A stretch of DNA of 64,000 nucleotides from an uncultured Spirochaetales bacterium (GCA_949297785.1 CASFTW010000001.1:1-64000), one strand, 5' to 3'; positions 32,009 through 41,068 are shown, numbered from the stretch's first letter. Numbers and translations: made by a program. The notes: generated by a model from the sequence alone, not told the origin.

Positions 32009-32607
32009 TTTTTAATTCTCCTGTCAGTGAAATGGTATGTCTGTCTTATGACAAATCCTCTTTCAGTATAGAATCTGAGAAGGTTTTGGTCATCTGCGAA
32101 AAGATATATGTTCCCTGTCTGTTCAAGCAGACGGCTTCCGTATCCTTTTCCCCTGTATTCTTCCCGTGTGAAGAATGAGGAAAACTGGCGGCGGCCTTTT
32201 GTGCTGTAGGCTGCTGAGACCAGAGTGTCATCATCCCATACGGCAAAGAACTCCTCTCCGCTGTTTCTGAGCGACGTAAGGTATTCTTCATCTGTATTCC
32301 ATGGAGTGAAGGAAGAATAGAAGGCCTCCATTTCCGCAGGACTGGGAATCCTTTCCTGCCACTGTGTTCTCTCTCTTTTCTTGTAAAGGAGGTATCTGTT
32401 CACATTGGATGAGGAAGGGTAGAGCACTGTCGTGAATGAAGGATCTTCTGCCAGTCTTCCTGTGATGCCTTCCGGAGCGGAGGTTATCAGAAGATGACCG
32501 TGAAAACTGACGGCAAGGGTATTGCCGTCATTGAAAATGACATGTTCATCTTTTATGTATTGTGCCGGAATGATCAGATTTGATTCTTTTGTGTAATCTG
32601 TTTTCAT
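32005..32607 (-). CDS. GNAT family N-acetyltransferase
   Basis: 200 residues from ATG 32607. The C-terminal part carries FTREEYRGKGYGSRLLEQ near 145 (the RGKGYGS acetyl-CoA loop) and YTERGF near 182. The N-terminal half is unrecognised. The start is unusual: the ATG lies four bases after the T run of the hflC terminator hairpin. An alternative ATG at 32643 is inside that hairpin and would give 212 residues. No ribosome site is seen for either. Confidence 0.78.
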   Translation of the reverse strand: MKTDYTKESNLIIPAQYIKDEHVIFNDGNTLAVSFHGHLLITSAPEGITGRLAEDPSFTTVLYPSSSNVNRYLLYKKRERTQWQERIPSPAEMEAFYSSFTPWNTDEEYLTSLRNSGEEFFAVWDDDTLVSAAYSTKGRRQFSSFFTREEYRGKGYGSRLLEQTGNIYLFADDQNLLRFYTERGFVIRQTYHFTDRRIKK

Positions 32608-32610
32608 GTG

Positions 32611-32641
32611 AAAAACAGATCCTGCCGTGCATGGCAGGATC
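32611..32641 (-). terminator. hflC terminator
   Basis: GATCCTGCC (32618-32626) with GGCAGGATC (32633-32641), a six-base loop and, on the minus strand, TGTTTTT. It lies just before the GNAT start. Confidence 0.78.
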
Positions 32642-32649
32642 ATATGATA

Positions 32650-33615
32650 TCAGATGTATTTGAAATACTCGCTGTCTGTCGAGAGTATCTTGTTCATTGC
32701 AGGAATTGTATTCCTGTATGACTGCATTGTGCTGTAGAACTCGAAGAATTCAGGATCAGCACTATAGCTTTCAGAATAGATACGGCTGGCTTCGGCATCT
32801 GCTTCACCGCGTATGCGTGCAGCTTCGGCTTCAGCTTCTGAGAGAATCGTGTTCATGTCCCTCTCGGTGGTACCCTGCCACTCGGCAAGCTGGCCGCGGC
32901 CGTAGGAGCGGTATGCTTCTGCAATCTGGTTCCTCTCCTTGATCATTCTCTCGTAGACGGATTCAGTCAGGTCGTCAGAGTAGCGGATCTGACGTATGAT
33001 CACATCCTCGAGCGCGATGCCGTATGTGTCGGTGAAGGCGGAAGCCTGTTCGAGAATCTTGTTCGAAATACCCTCTCGTCCGATTTCAATGCTCTGCTGT
33101 ACCGTTGTGGTTGCCGTCAGAGTCTGCAGCGTCTGTGCATCTTCTGCAGAGTCGACATCCTGGAAATCTTCCACGATGTTTATCTCGTTGATCTGGTTTG
33201 TGGAACGTACAGCCTCATTGAGATTGTTCTCCGAGATCACAGTCCTGATCGTTGAATCTATGATGTCATTGAGACGTCCCAGACCGGATGAGACCGTGCC
33301 GACGGTTTCATAGAAAAGTGCAGGGTCGGCGATATACCAGCGGGCAGTGGCGTCAACCCAGATGAACTGGTTTTCGCTTGTGGGGATTCTCTGTGCTTCC
33401 CCGTCCCAGCTCTGCAGCTTTGATGAGTATTTGACTACATTGTCCACAAGAGGCATCTTGAACTTGAGGCCGGACTCTGTCTGTGTGTCCACAATCTTTC
33501 CAAAGCGTGTGACCACAGCCTGTTCCCCCTCGCTGAGGATATAGAAAGGTCCGAGCAGAAGGAAGACAACCAGAAGAAGTGCGATGATTACGAGAACCGT
33601 TATGAGTTTTTTCAT
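32650..33615 (-). CDS. hflC: Membrane protease modulator HflC
   Basis: 321 residues. One N-terminal membrane helix (residues 5-27), then a stomatin/prohibitin domain starting LSEGEQAVVTRFGKIVDT. With HflK it forms a large membrane complex around FtsH that limits its proteolysis. NTILSEAEAEAARIRGEADAEA near 253 is the typical coiled segment. It overlaps hflK by four bases and has its own terminator. FtsH is not in the window. Confidence 0.93.
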   Translation of the reverse strand: MKKLITVLVIIALLLVVFLLLGPFYILSEGEQAVVTRFGKIVDTQTESGLKFKMPLVDNVVKYSSKLQSWDGEAQRIPTSENQFIWVDATARWYIADPALFYETVGTVSSGLGRLNDIIDSTIRTVISENNLNEAVRSTNQINEINIVEDFQDVDSAEDAQTLQTLTATTTVQQSIEIGREGISNKILEQASAFTDTYGIALEDVIIRQIRYSDDLTESVYERMIKERNQIAEAYRSYGRGQLAEWQGTTERDMNTILSEAEAEAARIRGEADAEASRIYSESYSADPEFFEFYSTMQSYRNTIPAMNKILSTDSEYFKYI

Positions 33616-34598
33616 TTTGCACCTCCTACATTCTGTACCGGAAGGAAGTTTTCAAGGGAAGAATCCACGAGTGTGAGAGGGGAAGCTTCCTCTGATGAGT
33701 AGATATCATTCATTGTTTCAATGTATATCCTCTTTTCAGTCACTTCCTGATTTTCCTCATATGCTTCCCTCATTGCATTGAAAGCCGCGACATCGCCCTG
33801 TGCCTCATTCACTCTCTGTGCGGCATAGCCTTCAGCCTGCAGGATTATCCTGCTGGCTTCACCCTGCGCCTCGGGAATTGCGGTATTGTAATATTCCTTT
33901 CCTTCATTTATGAAACGGTTCATGTCCTGGATGGCCTTGTTCACGTCTTCAAAGGCATCCTGAACCTCTCCTTCGGGCGGAACTATGTTCTGCAGTTTCA
34001 CTGTCACAACTTCAATGCCGAAATCATAACCGTCAAAGATACGCTGCATGTTTTCCTGTGCATCGATTTCAATCTGCGTTCTCAGATTTGTCATTACGGA
34101 CAGGATGGGCAGATCGCCTACAAGCGCATTCATGACGGACTGTGAAATGTCGCGTATGGTGGTTTCCTTGTCTTCTACATTGAAGAGCCATTTCATCGGA
34201 TCATTGATCCTGTACTGCACGATCCATTCGACATCCACGATGTTCAGGTCGCCGGTGAGCATGACTGACTCATCCTCATATGCGCTTGCACCTGAAAGAC
34301 CTGTTCCCGTCATGTCATTCGATCTGTAGCCGAAAGTCAGAGTCTGCACAAGCTGTGTCGGCACTGTATAGCTCTGCTCAAGTCCGAAAGGAAGTTTTGT
34401 CTGCAGTCCCGGTCCTACCGTTCTGTTGTAGCGTCCGAGCCTCAGGACGACAGCCTGTTCGGTCTGGTCCACAACAAAAAAGGATGAACCCGCCGCTATG
34501 ATCAGGAAGACCGCGATCAAAACCACGATGATGATCTTCGGGCTGAAGGAGAATCCTCCTCCTTTAGCCGGTTTAACAATTTTTTCTTCGTCGTTCAT
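33612..34598 (-). CDS. hflK: Membrane protease modulator HflK
   Basis: 328 residues from ATG 34598. A short charged start (MNDEEKIVKPAKGGG) leads to one membrane helix (18-42), then a stomatin-like domain with VDQTEQAVVLRLGRYNRTVGPGLQ and the coil EAQGEASRIILQAEGYAAQRV near 230. The longer upstream start at 34637 would lie outside the promoter. No Shine-Dalgarno sequence is visible, and a short leader of about 14 bases is predicted from the extended -10. Confidence 0.92.
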   Translation of the reverse strand: MNDEEKIVKPAKGGGFSFSPKIIIVVLIAVFLIIAAGSSFFVVDQTEQAVVLRLGRYNRTVGPGLQTKLPFGLEQSYTVPTQLVQTLTFGYRSNDMTGTGLSGASAYEDESVMLTGDLNIVDVEWIVQYRINDPMKWLFNVEDKETTIRDISQSVMNALVGDLPILSVMTNLRTQIEIDAQENMQRIFDGYDFGIEVVTVKLQNIVPPEGEVQDAFEDVNKAIQDMNRFINEGKEYYNTAIPEAQGEASRIILQAEGYAAQRVNEAQGDVAAFNAMREAYEENQEVTEKRIYIETMNDIYSSEEASPLTLVDSSLENFLPVQNVGGAK

Positions 34599-34619
34599 AG
34601 TTTTCAAAAAGATAGGGAA

Positions 34620-34628
34620 ATTATAGCA
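34620..34628 (-). promoter_or_regulatory. hflKC promoter (extended -10)
   Basis: On the minus strand TG, one base, TATAAT. The start of hflK is 21 bases after the hexamer. It is part of a divergent region shared with metG. Confidence 0.55.
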
Positions 34629-34695
34629 GAGCGGCAATATCTTTCCTACACACAGAGGTGTCTTTCACTTCAGAAAATCCTGTGTTTTCATGCTT

Positions 34696-34711
34696 CGGCG
34701 GCTTTCCGCCG
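34696..34711. other. Hairpin in the hflK-metG intergenic region
   Basis: CGGCGG, CTTT, CCGCCG is a perfect six-base-pair hairpin midway between the divergent promoters. No T run follows it on either strand, so it could be a regulatory site or structure. Confidence 0.4.
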
Positions 34712-34727
34712 CACCTTTGTGCAATAG

Positions 34728-34756
34728 TAGAAAATTAAAGGCGAACCGGCTATAAT
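34728..34756 (+). promoter_or_regulatory. metG promoter
   Basis: TAGAAA at 34728-34733, 17 bp, TATAAT at 34751-34756. The start should be near 34763, with AAGGAG at 34776-34781 ahead of the GTG at 34789. Confidence 0.65.
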
Positions 34757-34788
34757 TCACTCTGCCATCCATGGAAAGGAGTAAAACA

Positions 34789-37020
34789 GTGAAAAAAAGA
34801 CTCATAACTTCAGCTCTTCCCTATGTGAACAACATTCCGCATCTGGGAAATCTGATACAGGTTCTCTCTGCAGATGTTTTTGCCCGTTTCTCACGTTCTT
34901 ACGGTGTTGAGACATTCTATGTCTGCGGAACGGATGAATACGGTACTGCAAGCGAGACAAGAGCCCTGCAGGAAGGTGTCACACCGCGCGAGCTGTGTGA
35001 TCATTATCATAAAATACACAAGGCAATTTACGAATGGTTCAATATTTCATTCGATTATTTCGGACGCACCAGCACACAGCGTCATACTGAGATCGTCCAG
35101 GACATATTCAATGAAATCAATAAAAACGGCTATATCAAGGAAGAGGAGAGCGAGCAGCTTTTCTGCCCGCACTGTGCCCGTTTCCTTGCAGACCGTTATG
35201 TAAACGGCACCTGTCCGCACTGCGGCAGCAATGACGCACGCGGTGATCAGTGCGATGCCTGCCAGACTCTTCTTGACCCGACTGAGCTTATTGATCCCCG
35301 CTGTTCTGTCTGCGGTACCACTCCTGTGCTGAAGAAGACAAAGCATCTCTATATTGACCTGCCGAAGGCCCTTCCTCTGCTTCAGAAATGGACTGAGGAT
35401 GCTTTCAGGAACAACAACTGGTCAAAGAATGCTGTAAATGTGACGACTTCATGGTTCCGCGACGGCCTGAGGGAACGCTGCATCACCCGTGACCTGAAGT
35501 GGGGTATACCTGTTCCTGTAAAGGGTTATGAGGACAAGGTTTTCTATGTATGGTTCGATGCTCCGATCGGATATATCTCAATGACTGCGGAGGCCCTTGA
35601 CGACTGGCAGCGCTGGTGGAAGAGTCCTGAGGACACTCAGCTCATACAGTTCATCGGAAAGGACAATATCCCGTTCCATACAGTCATATTCCCTGCAACG
35701 CTCCTGTGTACCGGAGAAAAGTGGACAATGCTGTACCAGATGTCTTCAAGCGAGTATCTGAACTATGAAGGCGGAAAGTTCTCGAAGAGCCACGGCACCG
35801 GTATCTTCGGCGATGACGTGCAGAGCACCGGAATACCTGCCGATGTATGGCGTTTCTATCTCTTCTACAACAGACCTGAGAAGAACGATTTCAACTTCTC
35901 CTGGTCTGATTTCCAGGACAAAGTCAACGGCGAGCTGATCGGAAATCTCTCCAACCTCGTCAACAGAACGCTGAGTTTCATAAAGAAATTCTATGACGGG
36001 AAGATTCCATCTGCATCTTCTCTTGATGAAAGCCTCATCGGGGTTATCAGAAAGAGCGAGGCCGAGATCACTGATCTGATGAACAATGTCGAGGAGAGAA
36101 GCGCCCTGAGAGCCGTTCTCGCACTCTCGGATGCCGGAAACAAGGCTTTCCAGGACGGAGAACCATGGAAGATGAGAAAGGAGAATCCTGAAAAGGCCGC
36201 ATCCCTGCTCAGAACACTCTGTTTCCTCATCAGGGATCTGGGTATCATGATCGAACCGTTCATGCCTTCGACAAGCGAAAAGATATTCTCCTTCTTCGGA
36301 GAGAGAAAATGGACATGGCAGGATCTTGGATCATTTGATGACGCACCTGAGACTGTCGGAGACATTTCACTGCTGTTCTCCAAGCTCGACGATGACTTCG
36401 TCAGTTCCCTGAAGGACCGCTTTGCAGGCAGCCAGGAAGAGAGAAAGGAAAAGAAAGAAAACAGAAAAGAGGAAAAGAAAATGAACAATAACAATGCTGT
36501 GATTGAAAATGAGACAATAGCTCATCAGTTTGAGCGCCGTGTCACGCTGAAGGTTGCCAGAATCGCAGAAGTGGAGAAGCATCCAAACGGTGATCTCCTT
36601 TACATTCTTCATCTTGATGACGGCACGGAAGAAGGACGCACAATCGTTTCCTCCATTGTACCTTATTACAAGGCTGAGGAACTTGACGGAAAGAAGATAA
36701 TTGTCGTTGCAAACCTCAAGCCGGCAAACTTCAGAGGCGTGAAGTCCTGCGGCATGCTGCTTGCTGCAAGTGATCCCGATGCACCGGAACACACAACCTG
36801 CGAGGTTCTCTTTGCAGATGACGACATTCCTGAGGGAACTGTTCTCAAGGTTGCTAATCAGGGCGAAGTGGAGAAGGTCACAACATACATCAAGCCGGAT
36901 CATTTCTTCGCGATGCCGCTTTATACAAAGGGCGGTGTGCTGATGGTTGACGGCAAGGAGATTCTTGCCGACGGACGCCAGATCAGGAGCCGTAAATACA
37001 TTGATGGACCTGTCGGTTAA
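34789..37020 (+). CDS. metG: Methionyl-tRNA synthetase with tRNA-binding domain
   Basis: 743 residues from the GTG at 34789 (AAGGAG seven bases upstream); the ATG at 34771 in frame is upstream of that site. HLGN is at 18-21, four CxxC zinc-knuckle pairs lie near 126-185 (two-knuckle type), and KFSKS is at 330-334. An extremely charged linker (KEKKENRKEEKK near 551-567) joins the class I core to a C-terminal EMAP/Arc1p-like tRNA-binding domain (575-743, VARIAEVEKHPNGDLLYIL). The tail overlaps the FemAB gene by 17 bases. Confidence 0.95.
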   Translation: MKKRLITSALPYVNNIPHLGNLIQVLSADVFARFSRSYGVETFYVCGTDEYGTASETRALQEGVTPRELCDHYHKIHKAIYEWFNISFDYFGRTSTQRHTEIVQDIFNEINKNGYIKEEESEQLFCPHCARFLADRYVNGTCPHCGSNDARGDQCDACQTLLDPTELIDPRCSVCGTTPVLKKTKHLYIDLPKALPLLQKWTEDAFRNNNWSKNAVNVTTSWFRDGLRERCITRDLKWGIPVPVKGYEDKVFYVWFDAPIGYISMTAEALDDWQRWWKSPEDTQLIQFIGKDNIPFHTVIFPATLLCTGEKWTMLYQMSSSEYLNYEGGKFSKSHGTGIFGDDVQSTGIPADVWRFYLFYNRPEKNDFNFSWSDFQDKVNGELIGNLSNLVNRTLSFIKKFYDGKIPSASSLDESLIGVIRKSEAEITDLMNNVEERSALRAVLALSDAGNKAFQDGEPWKMRKENPEKAASLLRTLCFLIRDLGIMIEPFMPSTSEKIFSFFGERKWTWQDLGSFDDAPETVGDISLLFSKLDDDFVSSLKDRFAGSQEERKEKKENRKEEKKMNNNNAVIENETIAHQFERRVTLKVARIAEVEKHPNGDLLYILHLDDGTEEGRTIVSSIVPYYKAEELDGKKIIVVANLKPANFRGVKSCGMLLAASDPDAPEHTTCEVLFADDDIPEGTVLKVANQGEVEKVTTYIKPDHFFAMPLYTKGGVLMVDGKEILADGRQIRSRKYIDGPVG

Positions 37021-37969
37021 GCCCATTGCACTGGATGCTCTGGAATGCCAAAGCATATTCCAGAGCAGGTTCTGGGCCGAAGTCAAGAAACAGAACTCAT
37101 GGAATTCCCTGGCCTTCCGCTTTGCCATGGAAGGCTATTGTTGCGATGTTCTTGTCCTTGTAAGAACTTTCTCATTCTTCTCAATTGCCTATATACCGAT
37201 GGGCTTTTCTCAAGGTGTCAGCGAAAAGCACCTCACGGCTTTTGCTTCTGAAGTAAGAAAGCACCTTCCCTCATCATGCATTTTGCTGCGCTTTGATCTG
37301 GACTGGAGCTGTTCTGACTCGATCGAGACCGGAAAACTCAGAAAATGCAGCTTTTCCGTTCAGCCTCTGGGTACGGTGAGGATAGATCTTTCCCGTGATC
37401 TTTCCTTCAAGGACCGTGTGAAACGGAACCTTAAAAAGGAAGAGGGGATAGTAGTGCGCCTGTGGGACGGAGATGAGGAGGCTTTCTCAAAATGGTATGA
37501 CACATATGTGCATACTGCACTCAGGGATCATTTCTCGACCCGGAGTTATGATTACATCCGCTCTATATTCTCTCTTAAGGATCTTGATGTGGAGCCGCGT
37601 CTTTACATAGCCTACAGTGATGGTGAGATTTCAGGCGGAATCGTCAATCTCAGGGGAAAGAGTGAAGAAGTCTATCTGTTTGGTTCTTCAATAAAGCATA
37701 CCGGCAACATTTCATGCGGTTATGTCCTTCAGGCAGAAGCAATAATGCGTGCAAAGGAAGACGGTGTGAAGGTTTATGATCTTTTCGGTATTGAGGGAAA
37801 AGGAGAGGACAACAGCCATATTTCATCCCTTACGACTTTCAAGACCGCATTCGGAGGGGAAAGAACATACCGCATGCCGACTCTGGACTATGTGTATAAT
37901 CCGGCAGGGCATATTTTCCGTCTTGTTGATTCCCTGCGCTACAAACTTGCCAGACGCAGCCGCATCTAG
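37004..37969 (+). CDS. FemAB/lipid II aminoacyltransferase-like protein
   Basis: 321 residues from ATG 37004, within the end of metG. The FemX/FemAB family adds amino acids to the lipid II stem using aminoacyl-tRNA; it has two GNAT-like subdomains. QSRFWAEVKKQNSW near 22, RNLKKEEGIVVRLWD near 137 and LQAEAIMRAKEDGVKVYDLFGIEG near 242 fit. It follows metG directly, and its stop overlaps murD, a peptidoglycan gene. The acyl amino acid is unknown. Confidence 0.78.
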   Translation: MDLSVKPIALDALECQSIFQSRFWAEVKKQNSWNSLAFRFAMEGYCCDVLVLVRTFSFFSIAYIPMGFSQGVSEKHLTAFASEVRKHLPSSCILLRFDLDWSCSDSIETGKLRKCSFSVQPLGTVRIDLSRDLSFKDRVKRNLKKEEGIVVRLWDGDEEAFSKWYDTYVHTALRDHFSTRSYDYIRSIFSLKDLDVEPRLYIAYSDGEISGGIVNLRGKSEEVYLFGSSIKHTGNISCGYVLQAEAIMRAKEDGVKVYDLFGIEGKGEDNSHISSLTTFKTAFGGERTYRMPTLDYVYNPAGHIFRLVDSLRYKLARRSRI

Positions 37970-39327
37970 GCATCAAGCGGGAAAGTCTTTTTTCCGCTTT
38001 TTCTCGCTGTGTAAAGCTTTACCAGCGCTTTGAACTGTGTTCCCCTGTCAAACTCATTCTTGAAGTATTCAAAAGAAGCCGCTCCGGGTGAGAGAAGTAC
38101 GCACTGCACCTGACTGAACTCATCTCTTTTTTCTTCAGCCCTGCTCACGGCATTGTTGAAGGCATCCTTCATTGATGTGAAGGGCCCCTCATACTTTATC
38201 TTGCTGTTATCAAGAAGAGGTATGAGCTGATGATCTGTAAAAGATCCTGCAAGCAGGCTGATGCTTGCAGCGTTTTTCAGGGCATCCAGCATTCCCGCAG
38301 CTTTGAGATTCTTGTCGGTGCCGCCGCAGATGAGATGAACCGGAAGAGGGGAAATGTTCTTCATTGAGAAATTGACCGCTTCCGCAATTGTCGCCGCTGA
38401 ATCATTTATGAACATTATGTCGTCAAACAGGGCGACCTGTTCTATCCTGTGAGGCATGCCTTTGTAAGATGACAGAACCCGGATGGTGTCTTTCCTGCTG
38501 AAGCCGAGCAGTCTGAGGGCACAGTATGCGCACTGCAGCTCCATTTTCTTTTCCTTGAACGGGTTGTAATAGCCCGGGAAGGTCTTCACAAGCTTTTTCA
38601 GGCCGAATGTGTGATTCAGGATGAAATCCTTGTTCCTGCTGTTCACAAGAATTGAATCGCAGTCCGTATTGAAAAGCTTCAGCTTGTCATCATAATACTC
38701 GCTCAGTTTGCTGTAGCTGTTCTGATGATCCGCATATTTGCTTGTGAATATTGTCATTCTGAAATGCGGCAGATGTCCGTTGAGCGCAATGTACGTGTCA
38801 TGAATCTGCCAGCTGGAAAGTTCCATGACAATGTATTCCGGGCGTGCTTTTCCTTCAGCCTTCCTTCTTTCAATCTCCTCGAGGACAGTGAATGCTGAAA
38901 TGCCGATATTGCCGCAGATGAGAGTATCCTTGCCCAGTTCGTTCAGGGCATGATTTATCGCAGAGACGGTTGTGGTCTTGCCCTTTGTTCCTGTGACTGC
39001 AATCAGTTTTATCTTCTTTATCTCGGGTGATGAGAAGAGGAATGAGAAATCATTGGCAATCCTCTTTGCAAGAGACAGCTGGGGAAGGGACGTCGGAACA
39101 GCCGGGTTCTTGATGACAAGATCTGCCCATCTGATGTTCTCCTTTGGATCCTTGTCTTCGAAAAAACATTTCACGCCCAGGTCTTCCAGTTCCTTCGGAA
39201 CGTTGCCGAAATAAGAACGCGGCGATACATCGGAAACACGCACTTCGTAAGCGTCCCGTCTGGCGAAATAAAGACTTGCGGCACGACCTCCGCCATTGAT
39301 TCCAAGACCAAGAATGAGAACTTTCAT
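37966..39327 (-). CDS. murD: UDP-N-acetylmuramoylalanine--D-glutamate ligase
   Basis: 453 residues. It adds D-glutamate to UDP-MurNAc-L-Ala. ATP loop TGTKGKTT (about 112-119), ICGNIGISA near 137, ELSSWQI near 166, and MPHRIEQV near 290 are present. The ATG at 39327 is preferred to the TTG at 39330. It is not in a dcw cluster; its stop shares CTAG with the convergent FemAB-like gene. Confidence 0.9.
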   Translation of the reverse strand: MKVLILGLGINGGGRAASLYFARRDAYEVRVSDVSPRSYFGNVPKELEDLGVKCFFEDKDPKENIRWADLVIKNPAVPTSLPQLSLAKRIANDFSFLFSSPEIKKIKLIAVTGTKGKTTTVSAINHALNELGKDTLICGNIGISAFTVLEEIERRKAEGKARPEYIVMELSSWQIHDTYIALNGHLPHFRMTIFTSKYADHQNSYSKLSEYYDDKLKLFNTDCDSILVNSRNKDFILNHTFGLKKLVKTFPGYYNPFKEKKMELQCAYCALRLLGFSRKDTIRVLSSYKGMPHRIEQVALFDDIMFINDSAATIAEAVNFSMKNISPLPVHLICGGTDKNLKAAGMLDALKNAASISLLAGSFTDHQLIPLLDNSKIKYEGPFTSMKDAFNNAVSRAEEKRDEFSQVQCVLLSPGAASFEYFKNEFDRGTQFKALVKLYTARKSGKKTFPLDA

Positions 39328-39443
39328 CAATCGGATTTCCCTCTGCTTATACGGATCATTTTCCCGTACGCATAATATAATAACACACTATGGGTGAATT
39401 TGACTTCAAAATACAAGTTTTTTCTCCAAAATTTCATATTTCA

Positions 39444-39452
39444 TGATAAAAT
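39444..39452 (+). promoter_or_regulatory. guaD promoter (extended -10)
   Basis: TG, one base, TAAAAT at 39447-39452. The leader to the ATG at 39551 would be about 90 bases. I see no recognisable purine-riboswitch core in it. Confidence 0.5.
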
Positions 39453-39550
39453 GTTTTCTGCTGAGGATTTCTTTATCAGGACTCTTCAGCACTCTGCGGC
39501 ATCACAGTTTTCTTCATGCCTCATGAACATCATCACAGAGGAGGTTTTTC

Positions 39551-40819
39551 ATGCAGAACTGTATAATTCACGGCGATATCTTCTACACACCGGAAAAAGA
39601 CAGGAGTGTATCGATGCCCGATTCAGATCTTGTCATAGAGAACGGCAAGATAAAAGGCTGTTTCAGAAAAGCGCCGGGGGAATACCGGTCCCTCAGACTG
39701 CTTGATTACAGCGGCAAGCTGGTAATTCCTGCATTATATGATCTTCACATCCATGCAAGCCAGTACCAGTTCAGGGGTCTGTGGATGGATGAGGAACTCC
39801 TTTCCTGGCTGAATGAGCATACTTTCCCTGAAGAGGCGAAGTACCGGGATATAAAGTATGCGCATAAGGCATATTCCATCTTTGCGGAAGATCTTTACAA
39901 AAGTGCCACCGCCAGGGCCTGCATATTTGCGACGATACACAAGGGCTCATCCCTCCTGCTGTGCAGGATGCTTGACGAGCTGTCAATGCCGTGCTTTGTC
40001 GGCAAGGTGAATATGGACAGAAACTCACCATCAATCCTTGTTGAGGATACTGATGAATCGATTGAAGAGACCATGTCTTATGTGAGAGAGGTTAAGGAAA
40101 ACTTCACATATGTGAAACCCATCATAACCCCGCGTTTCATTCCGAGCTGCAGCGACAGACTGTCTTCCGCTCTTGCAAGGATAGCTGGGGATGAGAATCT
40201 TCCAGTGCAGAGTCACCTGTCTGAAAACCTCAGTGAAGTTGACTGGGTGAAGGAACTGTGCCCGCATTCGGAAAGCTATGCGGATGCATATAGGATGTTG
40301 GGGCTGATGGGGAAACAGAAGACCGTGATGGCGCACTGCGTCCATTCTTTTGGAAGGGAAGAGGAGATTCTGAAAAACGAAAACATATATATCGCGCACT
40401 GCCCGGATTCAAATACCAATCTTTCATCCGGCATCATGCCTGCCCGCTACTTCCTCGACAACGGTTACAGAATCGGGCTCGGCTCTGATGTTGCAGGAGG
40501 AGTGAGCCTTTCCATCTTCCGTGCCATAGCTGATGCAGTGAAGGTCAGCAAGCTGTATTACCGTCTTGTGGATCCTTCGTTCCGGGCCCTGAGTTTCAAT
40601 GAGGCTTTCTATATCGCGACAAAGCTCGGCGGATCGTTTTTCGGCCTGGCCGGCAGCTTTGAGGAAGGCTATGAAGCTGATGTCGCAGTGCTTGATGATT
40701 CATCTGTTTCAAGTACTGTTCAGGATCTTTCTGTTGCTGAAAGGGTTGAGCGGTATGCCTATCTTGAAAGTGACAAACCTGTCATTCATAAGATAGTGGG
40801 CGGAAAAATTCTCTTTTAG
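39551..40819 (+). CDS. guaD: Guanine deaminase
   Basis: 422 residues. It converts guanine to xanthine. The amidohydrolase metal site is LHIHAS (H66, H68) with HLSEN near 217, AHCVHS near 259 and GSDVAGG near 312. The family's guanine-specific stretch QYQFRGLWMDEELLSWLNEHTFPEE (71-95) is present, which separates it from other amidohydrolases. GAGGAGG is six bases before the ATG. It is a single gene with a leader of about 90 bases. Confidence 0.93.
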   Translation: MQNCIIHGDIFYTPEKDRSVSMPDSDLVIENGKIKGCFRKAPGEYRSLRLLDYSGKLVIPALYDLHIHASQYQFRGLWMDEELLSWLNEHTFPEEAKYRDIKYAHKAYSIFAEDLYKSATARACIFATIHKGSSLLLCRMLDELSMPCFVGKVNMDRNSPSILVEDTDESIEETMSYVREVKENFTYVKPIITPRFIPSCSDRLSSALARIAGDENLPVQSHLSENLSEVDWVKELCPHSESYADAYRMLGLMGKQKTVMAHCVHSFGREEEILKNENIYIAHCPDSNTNLSSGIMPARYFLDNGYRIGLGSDVAGGVSLSIFRAIADAVKVSKLYYRLVDPSFRALSFNEAFYIATKLGGSFFGLAGSFEEGYEADVAVLDDSSVSSTVQDLSVAERVERYAYLESDKPVIHKIVGGKILF

Positions 40820-40831
40820 ACTTCAGGTCTA

Positions 40832-40860
40832 TTGACCAAAAACGCCTAAGGGCGCAATAA
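40832..40860 (+). promoter_or_regulatory. Promoter of the 29-residue basic protein
   Basis: TTGACC at 40832-40837, 17 bp, CAATAA at 40855-40860 (AATAAT at 18 bp). Confidence 0.55.
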
Positions 40861-40911
40861 TGTCAGACTGTAATTACAAAAAAATTCCAATTGGAGATAA
40901 GGAGCAATACT

Positions 40912-41001
40912 GTGCCTTGCGGTAAGAAAAGAAAGAAACATAAGATTGCAACACACAAGAGAAAGAAGAGACTTAGAGCTAACAGACATAAGAAGAAGTA
41001 A
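40912..41001 (+). CDS. 29-residue AURKAIP1/COX24-type small ribosomal protein
   Basis: A very short gene with promoter, AGGAG seven bases before the GTG start, and a strong UUCG terminator. The protein begins PCGKKRKKHKIATHKRKK and ends RLRANRHKKK; about two thirds of residues are K, R or H. It resembles the bacterial AURKAIP1/COX24 domain family, whose relatives include the mitochondrial mS38 C-terminus and actinobacterial bS22. A place in the small ribosomal subunit is likely, though no ribosome structure is implied for this organism. Confidence 0.82.
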   Translation: MPCGKKRKKHKIATHKRKKRLRANRHKKK

Positions 41002-41029
41002 GTCTTGACTTAGTGTTGATCTGAAAATG

Positions 41030-41058
41030 CAGGAGCTTCGGCTCCTGTATTTTTTTTC
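41030..41058 (+). terminator. UUCG-loop terminator
   Basis: CAGGAGC, TTCG, GCTCCTG, then TA and eight T. The tetraloop makes it very stable. Its end contributes to the promoter region of the next gene. Confidence 0.85.
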
Positions 41059-41068
41059 TCTTTCCGTG

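Noticed and set aside
34771-34788. Upstream ATG for metG
   Set aside because: AAGGAG lies between this ATG and the GTG at 34789, and the GTG gives the usual MetG N-terminus.
36367-37128. Long minus-strand reading frame within metG/FemAB
   Set aside because: It lies wholly within real genes, has no ribosome site or promoter, and its composition follows the opposite strand's codon bias.
39460-39550. Purine riboswitch before guaD
   Set aside because: No P1-P2-P3 core or conserved loop bases could be recognised in the roughly 90-base leader.
39394-39705. A 103-residue plus-strand frame at the guaD leader
   Set aside because: It overlaps the guaD start in another frame and has no ribosome site; guaD has GAGGAGG.
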